Shown: piece by piece, positions 43,147-51,591 of the stretch
Layout: the number at the start of each line of letters is the position of its first letter
Numbering within the stretch: the stretch's first letter is position 1
Source of the DNA: Streptomyces griseocarneus
Lineage (GTDB): Bacteria; Actinomycetota; Actinomycetes; Streptomycetales; Streptomycetaceae
NCBI GenBank assembly: GCA_003674045.1
Contig: PENC01000004.1
Coordinates: 62,001 to 126,000, forward strand
Length of the DNA stretch: 64,000 bases
Direction of reading: 5' to 3'
Notes under the pieces: generated by a model
Seen by the model: the letters and a program-made list of their open reading frames with translations, nothing else
Databases searched by the model: none
Told to the model about the DNA's origin: nothing
Translations under genes and position numbers: made by a program

Positions 43147-43911
43147 ATGCGTGAGCAGCCGCCGTACCTCCGATTCGCTGACCAGCTCAGAGAGCGCATC
43201 GAGAACCAGGAATGGATGCCGGGCGACCGACTGCCTTCCCGTGCGCAGTTGGCGGAAGAGTGCGACGTGCCCGACGGCGTCGTCCGCCGTGCGCAGGAGG
43301 CGTTGATCGCGCAGGGCGTCCTGGAAGGTCGCGCCGGCTCAGGGACCTACGTGGCGCAACGGCGCGAACGCGTGCGCATGACCCGTTCGCAAGAGCGTGA
43401 GCGTGGCAAAGGCATGCCCTTCCACACCGACATGGCGGAGCTGGGCAGGAAGGCGACGGCCGAGAGCCGCACGGACGGCATGGTGCCCGCGCCGCCGGAG
43501 ATCGCCCAGCGCCTCGGCATCACCGAGGGGGACTACTGTGTGCGTACTTCGTACGAGCTTTTGGCTGATGACAAGCCTGTGCAGATCTTGACGAGTTGGG
43601 AGCCGTACAGCGTCACGGCCGGTTCCCTCGTCGTACTGCCTGAAGCCGGACCGGCCGCGGGCCTGGGTGTAGTCCGCCGAATGGCTGAGATCGGCATCCG
43701 GGTGGCTCGTTCCGTGGAGCGTCCCGAGCCCGGACACGCGAACGCCGAGGAGGCAACCCTCCTCGGCGTGCAACGGGGTGCCCTTGTCACCCGCATCCAG
43801 CGGACCTACTACGACATCGACGGCCGCGCGGTCGAGACGGCGGACATCGTGGTGCCCGCCGCCCTCTGCGAGATCGTCTACGAGGTGCCGGTCAACCCGG
43901 TCAACCTGTAG
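43147..43911 (+). CDS. GntR-family regulator with UTRA domain (KorSA-like)
   Basis: This 254-residue protein has a GntR winged helix (MPGDRLPSRAQLAEECDVPD, GVVRRAQEALIAQGVLEGRA) and a UTRA domain (VRTSYELLADDKPVQILTSW; VTRIQRTYYDIDGRAVETAD). No ribosome site is visible and the ATG is close to the operator, so the mRNA may have little or no leader. By position and operator it is the best candidate for the KorSA-type master repressor of the element. Confidence 0.9.
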   Translation: MREQPPYLRFADQLRERIENQEWMPGDRLPSRAQLAEECDVPDGVVRRAQEALIAQGVLEGRAGSGTYVAQRRERVRMTRSQERERGKGMPFHTDMAELGRKATAESRTDGMVPAPPEIAQRLGITEGDYCVRTSYELLADDKPVQILTSWEPYSVTAGSLVVLPEAGPAAGLGVVRRMAEIGIRVARSVERPEPGHANAEEATLLGVQRGALVTRIQRTYYDIDGRAVETADIVVPAALCEIVYEVPVNPVNL

Positions 43912-44659
43912 TCGGGAACTGCCAGCGGTACTCCGACAACGCGCGGGCACGGGCTTCGACGACCGCCATGCGGGCGTCCCGCTCGGCTGCGTCCGTGTGA
44001 GCTGCCTGCCCGGTCGCCTGCCCAGGCCACTTGCGATAGAGGAGACCCACCTCGCGGGTGAAGTGGCCGCGGCTCACGGCGTCGAGGGCCAGCAGAAGCC
44101 CAGTGTCCTCCGAAGCCGGAAGTGCCATCCAGCCACCCAGGGCGAGAAGCAGGTCGCGCCGGGCGAAGAGCGTCGCCGGGTGGACCTGGGCGCGGAAGTT
44201 GTTCGCCCGCCAGTGCTCCAGGACGGCGCCCTGCTCTATCGGGCCGCCCTCGGGGTCCTGGTCGAAGCCGACGGTGCTGCCGTCGGGCAGCAGGTCGAGG
44301 ACGCGCGACGTGGTCCAGCCGATGCCGCGGTCGCCTTCGAGGACGGCCAGGTCGCGGGCCAGGGCGCCGGCGGGGAGCTGGTCGTCCGCGTCCAGGACCT
44401 TCACATACTCGCCGTCAGCGTGCGCGAGAGCCATCGTCCGCGCGACGCCCGGGCCGCCTTGCCGCCCCTGGCGGAATGTCACTCGCGCGTCGGTCGGCAC
44501 GTGGGGGGCGACCAGGTCGCTCTTGCCGTCCTCCTGGATGAGCCAGTGCCAGTCCCAGCCCTCAGGGAGTTCCTGCTGGCAGAGCGACTCGTAGGCGTCG
44601 CCCAGGTGATGAGCGGACGGTGCGTGTACCGCGGTGACGATGATGATGCGCCGCTGCAC
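43901..44659 (-). CDS. Family 2 glycosyltransferase
   Basis: This 252-residue GT-A-fold protein has IIIVTAVHAPSAHHLGDAYE at the start, WHWLIQEDGKS, GGPGVARTMALAHADGEYVK, and the metal-binding LDADDQLPAG (DxD-type motif, about residue 92). It lacks membrane helices, so it probably acts in the cytoplasm on an activated sugar. Its 3' end overlaps the convergent GntR gene by 11 bp. It lies 6 bp after the stop of the GntR gene at 44666 and is co-transcribed with it. Confidence 0.88.
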   Translation of the reverse strand: MQRRIIIVTAVHAPSAHHLGDAYESLCQQELPEGWDWHWLIQEDGKSDLVAPHVPTDARVTFRQGRQGGPGVARTMALAHADGEYVKVLDADDQLPAGALARDLAVLEGDRGIGWTTSRVLDLLPDGSTVGFDQDPEGGPIEQGAVLEHWRANNFRAQVHPATLFARRDLLLALGGWMALPASEDTGLLLALDAVSRGHFTREVGLLYRKWPGQATGQAAHTDAAERDARMAVVEARARALSEYRWQFPTTG

Positions 44660-44665
44660 GAGCGC

Positions 44666-45451
44666 TCACCACCTTTCCAGGGGAGTGGTGAAGAGCAGCT
44701 CCGTGCGGTCTCCGGGCAGGACGACGAAGGAGATCTCCACCGGGCGGTTGTCGGTGTCGTACGAGGTCTTCCGGAGCTGGATGACAGAGGTTCCGGCAGG
44801 AAGGTCCAGCTCTTCCGCTTCCTCCGGCGTCGGCGGGCGAGCGAAGAGGCGTTCCTCGATGCGGTCGAGCTCGATGCCTACGGATGCGAGCTGGCTCTGA
44901 GTCCCGCCCGGCCACGGTTCGTTGTCGGCGTCGAGGAGTGCCGGGTTCTCCGCCACCAGGTCGCGGATCAGGTAGGAGGTGACCAGGGCGAACGGAGCGC
45001 GTTCCGCGGCGTATCGCGTCCGGTAGGTGCGCTCGACGAGAGCGGCACCCTCCGGAATGCCGAAGAGACCCGCGAGCTCCTCGCCGGCCTTGGCCTCGCT
45101 GTACGCGGCGTGGAAGACGAGGTCATTGACCGTCAGGCCGGTGTCGTGCTCGGTGGCGCCGGTCTCTGCCCGCTGCTCCAGCGGCTCGCGAACCCGGTCC
45201 TTCTCCCACTGGTGCCTGTCGTTCGTACGCAGGACCGGTGTGCGTGCTTTGCGTACGAAATTGCCCTTGCCGTGCTGCTTCTCGATCAGCCCCTCGTCGC
45301 GCAGGAGCCGCAGAGCCTCACGGATGGTCGGAACGCTGCGCCCGTACTGCTCCGCGAGTTGCGTCTCGGCGGGCAACTGCGTGCCGGGCTTCAACTGGCC
45401 GTCTCGGATGGAACGCCGCAGGTCGCCGGCGATGCGCTCGTACGCCGCCAT
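44666..45451 (-). CDS. GntR-family regulator with UTRA domain
   Basis: This 261-residue protein has a GntR helix-turn-helix (PAETQLAEQYGRSVPTIREA, LRLLRDEGLIEKQHGKGNFV) and a UTRA domain (LVERTYRTRYAAERAPFALV; SVIQLRKTSYDTDNRPVEIS). It is first in an operon with the GT2 gene. The direct repeats at 45491-45570, between it and the divergent transfer genes, are its likely operators. Confidence 0.92.
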   Translation of the reverse strand: MAAYERIAGDLRRSIRDGQLKPGTQLPAETQLAEQYGRSVPTIREALRLLRDEGLIEKQHGKGNFVRKARTPVLRTNDRHQWEKDRVREPLEQRAETGATEHDTGLTVNDLVFHAAYSEAKAGEELAGLFGIPEGAALVERTYRTRYAAERAPFALVTSYLIRDLVAENPALLDADNEPWPGGTQSQLASVGIELDRIEERLFARPPTPEEAEELDLPAGTSVIQLRKTSYDTDNRPVEISFVVLPGDRTELLFTTPLERW

Positions 45452-45490
45452 TGCTGATCACCGTCCTTGCTGGGCCGCGATCAGCATACG

Positions 45491-45585
45491 ACTCCTAAAG
45501 AGGTCTTGACGACTTGAAGAGACCTACGTCATAGTCGAGCCTCAACTCCTAAAGAGGACTTGAGGACTTGTCCTCCTTAGGAGTC
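45491..45585. promoter_or_regulatory. Direct-repeat operators between GntR and transfer genes
   Basis: A 26-bp unit (ACTCCTAAAGAGG, then CTTGA and GACTTG) occurs at 45491-45516 and again at 45545-45570, 54 bp apart, with two mismatches. An inverted partial copy (CCTTAGGAGTC) ends at 45585. They lie in the divergent gap that should hold the promoters for GntR/GT2 and for the transfer operon. Confidence 0.75.
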
Positions 45586-45643
45586 GGCGCGAGGCGCCCG
45601 GAGGAAAGCCCGAGAGGGTGAGTACGAAGGAAGCGTGCGATCT

Positions 45644-45829
45644 ATGAGAACTGCACAGAGAGCTCCTGGACGAACGAGTGTTTTTGATCTCTGGCGCCGC
45701 CACGCGCATCGGGCGACGGCGGAGGTCATGGCCACTCGTCTCCATGAGTGGTCTCGAAACACCGCGCCCCGGGGCGGGCTCATGCCTGCCGCCGGTTGTC
45801 CTCATCTACTCCCAAAGGGGGAGCAATGA
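45644..45829 (+). CDS. Small hypothetical protein, coupled to the next gene
   Basis: This 61-residue basic protein (RTAQRAPGRTSVFDLWRRHA; EVMATRLHEWSRNTA) has GAAGGAAG 8-15 bp before its ATG. Its stop overlaps the start of the gene at 45826 (ATGA), which supports translation. It has no recognised domain. Confidence 0.5.
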   Translation: MRTAQRAPGRTSVFDLWRRHAHRATAEVMATRLHEWSRNTAPRGGLMPAAGCPHLLPKGEQ

Positions 45830-46203
45830 AGCTCGGGATCGGCGACGTTGTGCGAGACCGTAATGGCAACACCCTTCTCGGCTCTGTAGCCGGGATCACC
45901 AGCCAGGAGAACGTGACGTACGTCGTGCTGCGCCTCCCCGGGGGCGGGAAGCACCTCGCCGACCCGAGTTCGTTGCAGGTCATGGCGCGCCGAGCCGAGG
46001 CGCCGACGACCGGTCAGTCCGTCGTGGCCGTGATCGCCCTGCTCATCTCCTTCTTTGCGGCCTACGTCGGCTGCCGGTCCGCCCAGAACCTCGGCGCTGA
46101 CTGGCTGCTCACCGTCCTCTGCGGGCTCGGCGGCTACTCCGCGGTGATGACCGTCTTCCAGATGTGGCTTCGCCTCACCGGCCCGAGGCGCTTCCGCGTT
46201 TGA
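45826..46203 (+). CDS. Element membrane protein
   Basis: A 125-residue protein. The N-terminal half is beta-rich (IGDVVRDRNGNTLLGSVAGI; TYVVLRLPGGGKHLADPSSL). Two membrane helices follow (SVVAVIALLISFFAAYVG; TVLCGLGGYSAVMTVFQMWL). AAAGGGGGAG lies just upstream. It precedes the transfer ATPase and may be part of the transfer or spread apparatus. Confidence 0.75.
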   Translation: MKLGIGDVVRDRNGNTLLGSVAGITSQENVTYVVLRLPGGGKHLADPSSLQVMARRAEAPTTGQSVVAVIALLISFFAAYVGCRSAQNLGADWLLTVLCGLGGYSAVMTVFQMWLRLTGPRRFRV

Positions 46204-46351
46204 GTGTGCCCCCAACAGCGGCTGGCCACTGCCAAAGCCGCTGGTCACCCCCGTCCGCACCGACTTCGCGAGACCGGAGGTTCCCATCCCCGCGTTAGTC
46301 GATGAACCAGCAGTCCAGCCGTTAGCGGAAGTACCTGATCCGCAAGTTGAG

Positions 46352-48370
46352 ATGGTCGACCGCCCCGGCGGTCCGTCGAGTCCCGGCCTGATCGGCCGCG
46401 CCCTGGGCGCGAAGCGACGCCCGGTCGTCCCGGCCTGGGCGAGGTCGTGGCAGGAGGCCAAGGCCGTCGGACAAGGGGTCGTCGCGTACGCGTGGCACCT
46501 CACCGCGTACCACGCCGTGCGAACGCCCTGGTACGGACTCCGCCTCGCACTGCAAGCACCCCACGGCGCGGCCCGGTTCGTCGGCGGGACGTTGCGCTGG
46601 GTCCGGGACGCCGAGGGCGATCCGGTCCGGGCATCGGCCGTGGCCGCCGAGGACATCGGCGCCTATCTACGGCTCTCCGGCCAGAGGGATCGTCGTGTGC
46701 GCTGGCGATCGGCTGTCGCGTTCGCCGCGTCGCTCGCGGGTCTCGTCGTGGCGGTAGCGCTGTACGTCCTCGCACCACAGTGGTTGCTGCTTCTCTGCGG
46801 CGCTGCTCTCACGCTGGTGATGGGATGGCTGGGGCAGCCCGCCGACGCCCCGGTCATCCGCCGCGCCGTGGAGATCCCGAAAGCCACGAAACTCACGAGT
46901 GACATCGTGCTCCGCGCGCTCGGCTCGCTGGGCATTCAGGCGATCAACCAGGCACAGTCGAAGGGCGGGGACGGCTTCACCTTCACCGCTCCCATCACCC
47001 GGGACGGCCCCGGTTGGCTCGCCGAGGGCGACCTTCTGTATGGCGTCACGGTCACCGACGTAGCCGACCGGCGGGAGAAACTGGCCTCCGGACTCCGACG
47101 CCCGCTTGGCACCGTGTGGCCTGAGCCGGTGCCGGACGAGCACACTGGCCGACTGCGGCTGTGGGTCGGGGACCAGGACATGTCCCGGACGAAGCAGCCC
47201 GCATGGCCGCTCGCGAAGACCGGAACGGTCGACCTCTTCAAGCCCGTCGCCTGGGGGACCGACCAGCGCGGACGCTGGGTCGAGGTCACGCTCATGTACG
47301 TCGCCGGCGTCATCGGCGCCATCCCGCGGATGGGCAAGACCTTCCTCCTCCGCCAGCTTCTCCTCATCGCCGCTCTCGACCCACGCGCCGAGATACACAG
47401 CTACGACCTCAAGGGGACAGGCGAGCACGATCCGGTAGGCAACGCCGTCGGCTATCGCCATCGGACGGGCGACGACGAGGAGGACTTCCTCTACGCCCTG
47501 GCGGACCTGCGCGAGTTGCAAGCAGAGCTAAGGCGCCGGACCAAGGTCATCCGCGGGTTGCCACGGGACATCTGCCCCGAGTCGAAGGTGACCACGGAGC
47601 TGGCGTCGAAGAGGTCCCTGGGCCTGCATCCGATCGTCGTCGGCGTGGACGAGTGTCAGAAGTGGTTCGAGCACCCGAAGTACGGCAAGGAACTTGAGGA
47701 AATCTGCACGGACCTGGTCAAGCGAGGTCCGGCGACAGGCATCGTCCTCCTGCTGTCCACACAGCGACCGGACGACGCCAGCATCCCGAAGGGTATCTCC
47801 GCGAACGCTTCCGCCCGCTGGTGTCTGAAGGTCATGAGCCACATCGAGAACGACCTCGTCCTCGGCACCGGAGCGTACAAACGCGGCGTGCGGGCAACGG
47901 CGTTCGCGTGGGGCGACAAGGGCATCTGCTACTTCCTCGGCGAGGGAGCAGATGCCCGGATCGTCCGCGCGATCTTGATTGACGGCGTGGCCGCGGAGCA
48001 CATCGCGCAGCGCGCCCGGGTCATGCGCGAACGCCTGGGCATCCTCGCCGGATACGCGCTCGGCGAGCAGCCGGAGACCGAAGCGGCCATCTCGTACGAC
48101 CTGCTTGCCGACCTGCTGATCGCCGTCCCGGCCGACAAACCGAAGCTGTGGAACGAGGCCGCGGTCGCGAGCCTCGCCGACCTCCGGCCGGACATCTACG
48201 GCGAGTGGACGACAGAGCAACTGACGGCGGCGCTGAAGCCGTACGGCATCCGCACCGTGCAGGTGTGGGGCACGACCGAGGACGGCAAGGGCGCCAACCG
48301 GCGCGGAATCCGGCGAGCCGACATCGTCGCGGCGATCGCGGAACGCGACGGCAAGAGCGACGCCGCCTGA
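46352..48370 (+). CDS. FtsK/SpoIIIE-type DNA transfer ATPase (TraB/TraSA-like)
   Basis: A 672-residue protein with two N-terminal membrane helices (about 122-160: AVAFAASLAGLVVAVALYVL; LLLLCGAALTLVMGWLG). The Walker A reads GAIPRMGKTFLL (about 322-333), Walker B is IVVGVDECQKWF (about 429-440), then LLLSTQRPDDASIPKGISAN, the sensor-like segment conserved in FtsK-type motors. In AICEs one such protein moves double-stranded DNA between mycelia by recognising short repeats (clt). A CTAG-rich repeat cluster lies right after its stop. The ATG at 46352 is the first possible start. Confidence 0.9.
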   Translation: MVDRPGGPSSPGLIGRALGAKRRPVVPAWARSWQEAKAVGQGVVAYAWHLTAYHAVRTPWYGLRLALQAPHGAARFVGGTLRWVRDAEGDPVRASAVAAEDIGAYLRLSGQRDRRVRWRSAVAFAASLAGLVVAVALYVLAPQWLLLLCGAALTLVMGWLGQPADAPVIRRAVEIPKATKLTSDIVLRALGSLGIQAINQAQSKGGDGFTFTAPITRDGPGWLAEGDLLYGVTVTDVADRREKLASGLRRPLGTVWPEPVPDEHTGRLRLWVGDQDMSRTKQPAWPLAKTGTVDLFKPVAWGTDQRGRWVEVTLMYVAGVIGAIPRMGKTFLLRQLLLIAALDPRAEIHSYDLKGTGEHDPVGNAVGYRHRTGDDEEDFLYALADLRELQAELRRRTKVIRGLPRDICPESKVTTELASKRSLGLHPIVVGVDECQKWFEHPKYGKELEEICTDLVKRGPATGIVLLLSTQRPDDASIPKGISANASARWCLKVMSHIENDLVLGTGAYKRGVRATAFAWGDKGICYFLGEGADARIVRAILIDGVAAEHIAQRARVMRERLGILAGYALGEQPETEAAISYDLLADLLIAVPADKPKLWNEAAVASLADLRPDIYGEWTTEQLTAALKPYGIRTVQVWGTTEDGKGANRRGIRRADIVAAIAERDGKSDAA

Positions 48371-48380
48371 CCGTCCCACC

Positions 48381-48466
48381 CGCTAGACCTAGCGGCCACC
48401 CCCGCTAGGTCTAGCACCTCCGCTAGCGCACCGAAGCATCTCTGACCTGCGCACTAGCGTCTAGCG
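48381..48466. repeat. CTAG-rich repeat cluster, candidate clt transfer site
   Basis: Seven CTAG tetramers occur in 86 bp: CGCTAGACCTAGCG (an inverted repeat) at 48381, GCTAGGTCTAGC (palindrome) at 48404, CGCTAGCG (palindrome) at 48421, and CTAGCG twice in direct orientation at 48454 and 48461. It starts 10 bp after the stop of the FtsK-type gene, where the cis-acting transfer locus lies in several related plasmids. Confidence 0.6.
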
Positions 48467-48509
48467 GAGCTTCCTGAGCACCCCGAATCCCGCCCCGGAA
48501 GGGCCTTCG

Positions 48510-48773
48510 ATGACCTCGCTGCTCAGCGCTATGCCTGCCCTCGTGCTCGTCGCTCTCAGCTACGGCGCCCTGTGCGCCCTCAGCCCGATCGGCGCCTGCC
48601 GTAAGTGCAAGGGCTGGGGAGCCAAGATCCACCAGACCCGCACCGGACGGCTCAAGCGCGGGCGTACCTGCCGACGCTGCGACGGCTACGGCGTGCGCCT
48701 CCGCCTCGGCCGCCGCCTCTACAACGCGACCGTCCGCCTGCACCGCGCCCACCACGACGACAGCACCCGCTGA
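48510..48773 (+). CDS. Membrane-anchored zinc-ribbon protein
   Basis: An 87-residue protein. An N-terminal helix (SLLSAMPALVLVALSYGALC) is followed by CRKCKGWG and CRRCDGYG, two CxxCxGxG motifs of the DnaJ zinc-binding type spaced 24 residues apart, then a basic helix. It probably binds zinc at the inner membrane face. It is second in the operon downstream of the transfer ATPase. Confidence 0.75.
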   Translation: MTSLLSAMPALVLVALSYGALCALSPIGACRKCKGWGAKIHQTRTGRLKRGRTCRRCDGYGVRLRLGRRLYNATVRLHRAHHDDSTR

Positions 48774-48797
48774 CCCTCTCCTCAAGGAGACCGCGCC

Positions 48798-48992
48798 GTG
48801 TCCTTCTCGATCTCCGCGCTCGTCCTCTTCGGCCTCCTCCTGGCCATGCTCATCCGCTCGCGCTCCGTCGGCATCGGCTCCGCCGCGGTCGCCGTCCTCT
48901 TCGGCTACTACCTCAGCCGCACCGGCGCCTCCGCCCCCATCGACCAGGTCATGACCGCCCTCGGCAACGCGCTCCCCAGCTTCAGCAAATGA
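48798..48992 (+). CDS. Small membrane protein (Spd-like)
   Basis: A 64-residue protein with two short hydrophobic segments (SISALVLFGLLLAMLI; GIGSAAVAVLFGYYLS) and a polar tail. CAAGGAGA lies just upstream of its start. Small membrane proteins at this position in AICEs are assigned to plasmid spreading; here that is positional inference. Confidence 0.68.
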   Translation: MSFSISALVLFGLLLAMLIRSRSVGIGSAAVAVLFGYYLSRTGASAPIDQVMTALGNALPSFSK

Positions 48993-49024
48993 CCTCCGCC
49001 GCCATCGTCGAAAGGACCCTCGAC

Positions 49025-49258
49025 ATGTCGCACCAGACCACCTCCGCTCCGCCGCGCATCTCCCTGATGGCCTCGGGCGAACTCCGCGACGCCCTCACCG
49101 CCATCGAACGCGGCAAAGGACCGACGGCCATCGCCGCGCTCATGGCCATCGACCCCACCTCCTGGGCGGCGATCGACCAGCGTCTGTCCGCCCTCATTGG
49201 TAGTGACCTCCGGACGCTCCTCCTCAAGGCCGCTGGCACGGCCCCGACCGCCAGCTGA
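49025..49258 (+). CDS. Small hypothetical element protein
   Basis: A 77-residue helical protein (ISLMASGELRDALTAIERGK; WAAIDQRLSALIGSDLRTLL). GAAAGGA lies 8 bp before the ATG at 49025. An alternative ATG at 48989 overlaps the upstream stop (ATGA) and would add 12 residues. It lies at a site where pSAM2-like elements often carry the replication gene. Confidence 0.65.
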   Translation: MSHQTTSAPPRISLMASGELRDALTAIERGKGPTAIAALMAIDPTSWAAIDQRLSALIGSDLRTLLLKAAGTAPTAS

Positions 49259-49438
49259 CGAATCCCAGTGCGGCCCCGTGCCTCGAAGACCGGGGCCGTG
49301 CCGGGGTTCGGACAGCTCACCGAGAGACCGGACCAGAGCCGCCACGGGCACCGGAAGCCTTGTGGCAACACAGCAGCAGCCGACCCTGCAACTCCCGCCC
49401 GCCCTCCGCTGTCAGCACCACGCCTTCGAGGAGAAGTA

Positions 49439-49798
49439 GTGACCACTGGACCGCGCGATCTCGACCCCGACACCGTGTACGCGAACGCTCCGGACATCCT
49501 CTCGGAGATCTCCTGGGTAACCGGCCCCGGCCGCCTGCGCGAGGCCGAGGAACAGCGCGAGATCCTCCTCCGCAACGCCGCCCTCTGCGACCGCATCGCC
49601 CTGCGCGGGGCGGCCCACCAGTCCGTCCCGGACACCATCACCAAGCTGGTGGAGAACGCGCTCTTCGCCGCGTACGAGCTCGTCGAGCACGACATCGAGC
49701 ACCGCGGACTCAGCCTCAGGGCAGCCGAGCTCGTGACCAGCCAGGACTACCGCGACTACGTCCGCCAGGAATACCTGGCCTGGAGCCGTGCCTCCTAA
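49439..49798 (+). CDS. Hypothetical element protein
   Basis: A 119-residue helical protein (DLDPDTVYANAPDILSEISW; RLREAEEQREILLRNAALCD; LFAAYELVEHDIEHRGLSLR). The start is GTG with GAGGAG 7 bp upstream. No domain is recognised. It lies between the spread-type genes and the excisionase. Confidence 0.72.
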   Translation: MTTGPRDLDPDTVYANAPDILSEISWVTGPGRLREAEEQREILLRNAALCDRIALRGAAHQSVPDTITKLVENALFAAYELVEHDIEHRGLSLRAAELVTSQDYRDYVRQEYLAWSRAS

Positions 49799-49896
49799 CG
49801 GCTCCCCACTCAGCAGTCCGGGGCAGCGACCGTCCCGTCAAAGATGTCCGCTGCCCCGGCCTCCCGCCCCATCTCAGGAGACAGGAGATCGCCATC

Positions 49897-50100
49897 ATGT
49901 CAGCCAGGGCTGTACGGCCACCAGGCCACCTCAAGCTCTCGGCAGTTCTGGAAGAACTGAACATCTCGCGGTCGGCCTTCTACCGGCTTCGCACCCGGGG
50001 TAAAGCCCCGAAGTGCATCAAGCTCCCGAACGGCCAGATCCGCGTACGCCGGCAGGATCTCGACGCCTGGTGCGCCTCCTGCGAAGAACCGCCCGCCTGA
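49897..50100 (+). CDS. xis: Excisionase / MerR-like helix-turn-helix protein
   Basis: A 67-residue protein made of one winged helix: LKLSAVLEELNISRSAFYRL, RTRGKAPKCIKLPNGQIRVR, RQDLDAWC. This is the standard AICE excisionase, which directs the integrase to excise the element. AGGAGA lies upstream, and the integrase gene starts 54 bp after its stop, the normal order. Confidence 0.9.
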   Translation: MSARAVRPPGHLKLSAVLEELNISRSAFYRLRTRGKAPKCIKLPNGQIRVRRQDLDAWCASCEEPPA

Positions 50101-50154
50101 GCCCCTAGACCCCAGGGTGCGCCGTAATGGCGCACCCTGTCAGGAGGTGCCCTG

Positions 50155-51570
50155 GTGCTGACATACGACGTGCGCATCTGGGGAATCCGAGAACGGAACA
50201 GCAAATCCTCCCCCTACCAATTACGCTGGCGGGTCGGGAACACCACGCACCAACAACCCTTTTCGACGAAGAACTTGGCCGACGGTCGGCGCTCCAAGCT
50301 GATGGCAGCGGCACGTGACGGCGAGCAGTTCGACACCGAGACGGGTCTCCCCGCATCGGAGCTGAGAGAACTGTCCTCTCCGACCTGGTACGCCCATGCG
50401 TGTGCTTACGCCTTGATGAAATGGCCCAAGGCGTCCGCCAAGCACCGGGCGGGAATCGCTGAAGCGCTCACCAACGTCACGATGGCACTCACGACCACGC
50501 CGAAGGGCGCACCAGACTCCAAGGCTCTACGGATGGCGTTACGTTCCTGGGCGTTCCAGATGACCCGCGATGAGAACGGCGAGCTTCTGGCGCGCAAGGA
50601 CGTGGGGACTCCGCCGGAAGCGGCGACAGCGGCCCTGGCCTGGATCGCGACACATTCACACAAGGTCAAGGACCTGGTTCAGTCCGACCTCATGCGTGCC
50701 GCGCTGGATGCGATCTCCAGGAAGCTGAACGGTCAGAATGCTGCCGAAAACACGGTACGGCGCAAACAAACCGTGTTGAGCAATGCACTGAATTACGCCG
50801 TCGAACGCGACCTGTTGACGGTCAACCCTCTTGAGCGAATCGACTGGGATCCACCGGAGACAGACGATGAAGTCGACTTTCGCTATGTCCCCGAGCCGCG
50901 GCTTGCTCGCGCCCTCTTGCTCGCCGTCGGCCAGCAGGGCGCGCGAGGCGAACACCTCAAGGCGTTCTTCGGGTGCATCTACTACGCCGCGACGCGCCCT
51001 TCCGAGGCAGCCGCTCTGACGGAAAAGGCGGTACTCCTTCCCGAAGAAGACGAAGGGGAGGAAGCCTGGGGGCACTTGCTGCTCTCGGAAAGCCGGCCTG
51101 AGGTTGGATCAGGCTGGACCGACGACGGCGAGCCCTACGAGAAGCGCGGTCTGAAGCGGCGCGCCCGCAAGGCGACACGGCTCGTGCCAATCCCACCGGT
51201 GCTCGTCAGGATGCTCCGCGAGCACATCAAAACCTACGGCGTCGCCTCTGACGGCCGTCTCTTCCGCGCTGTGAGGGGAGGACGAGTCCGGTCGACGGAG
51301 TACACCGAGATCTGGAAAGAAGCACGCGAGATCGCCTTGCCGCACGACGACTGGGACACGCCACTCGCAGAAGTTCCCTACTCGGCACGACAAGCGGGCA
51401 TCTCACTGTGGATCAAGGCCGGGGTCGACCCGGTGGAGGTCGCACGTCGCGCCGGCCATAGCCCCGCGGTGCTGTGGCGCTTCTACGCGAAGGTGCTGCG
51501 AGGTCAGCAGGAGGTGGCCAACGACCTCATCGACGCAGGCCTGAAGGGAGGGGTGGAGGACTACATCTGA
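50155..51570 (+). CDS. int: Tyrosine site-specific integrase
   Basis: A 471-residue recombinase. The N-terminal arm-binding and core-binding domains (about 1-240) precede a catalytic domain with the first Arg in YAATRPSEAAAL, a box II that reads YSARQAG (HxxR His replaced by Tyr), a second His in ARRAGHSPAVL and the nucleophile Tyr in WRFYAKVL. Two rare TTA codons (50221 and 50539) suggest bldA-dependent expression. GTG start. It lies 193 bp from the attR core. The fragment at 36128 is a relative. Confidence 0.95.
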   Translation: MLTYDVRIWGIRERNSKSSPYQLRWRVGNTTHQQPFSTKNLADGRRSKLMAAARDGEQFDTETGLPASELRELSSPTWYAHACAYALMKWPKASAKHRAGIAEALTNVTMALTTTPKGAPDSKALRMALRSWAFQMTRDENGELLARKDVGTPPEAATAALAWIATHSHKVKDLVQSDLMRAALDAISRKLNGQNAAENTVRRKQTVLSNALNYAVERDLLTVNPLERIDWDPPETDDEVDFRYVPEPRLARALLLAVGQQGARGEHLKAFFGCIYYAATRPSEAAALTEKAVLLPEEDEGEEAWGHLLLSESRPEVGSGWTDDGEPYEKRGLKRRARKATRLVPIPPVLVRMLREHIKTYGVASDGRLFRAVRGGRVRSTEYTEIWKEAREIALPHDDWDTPLAEVPYSARQAGISLWIKAGVDPVEVARRAGHSPAVLWRFYAKVLRGQQEVANDLIDAGLKGGVEDYI

Positions 51571-51591
51571 AGATCGTCGAAGCTCCGCTGC

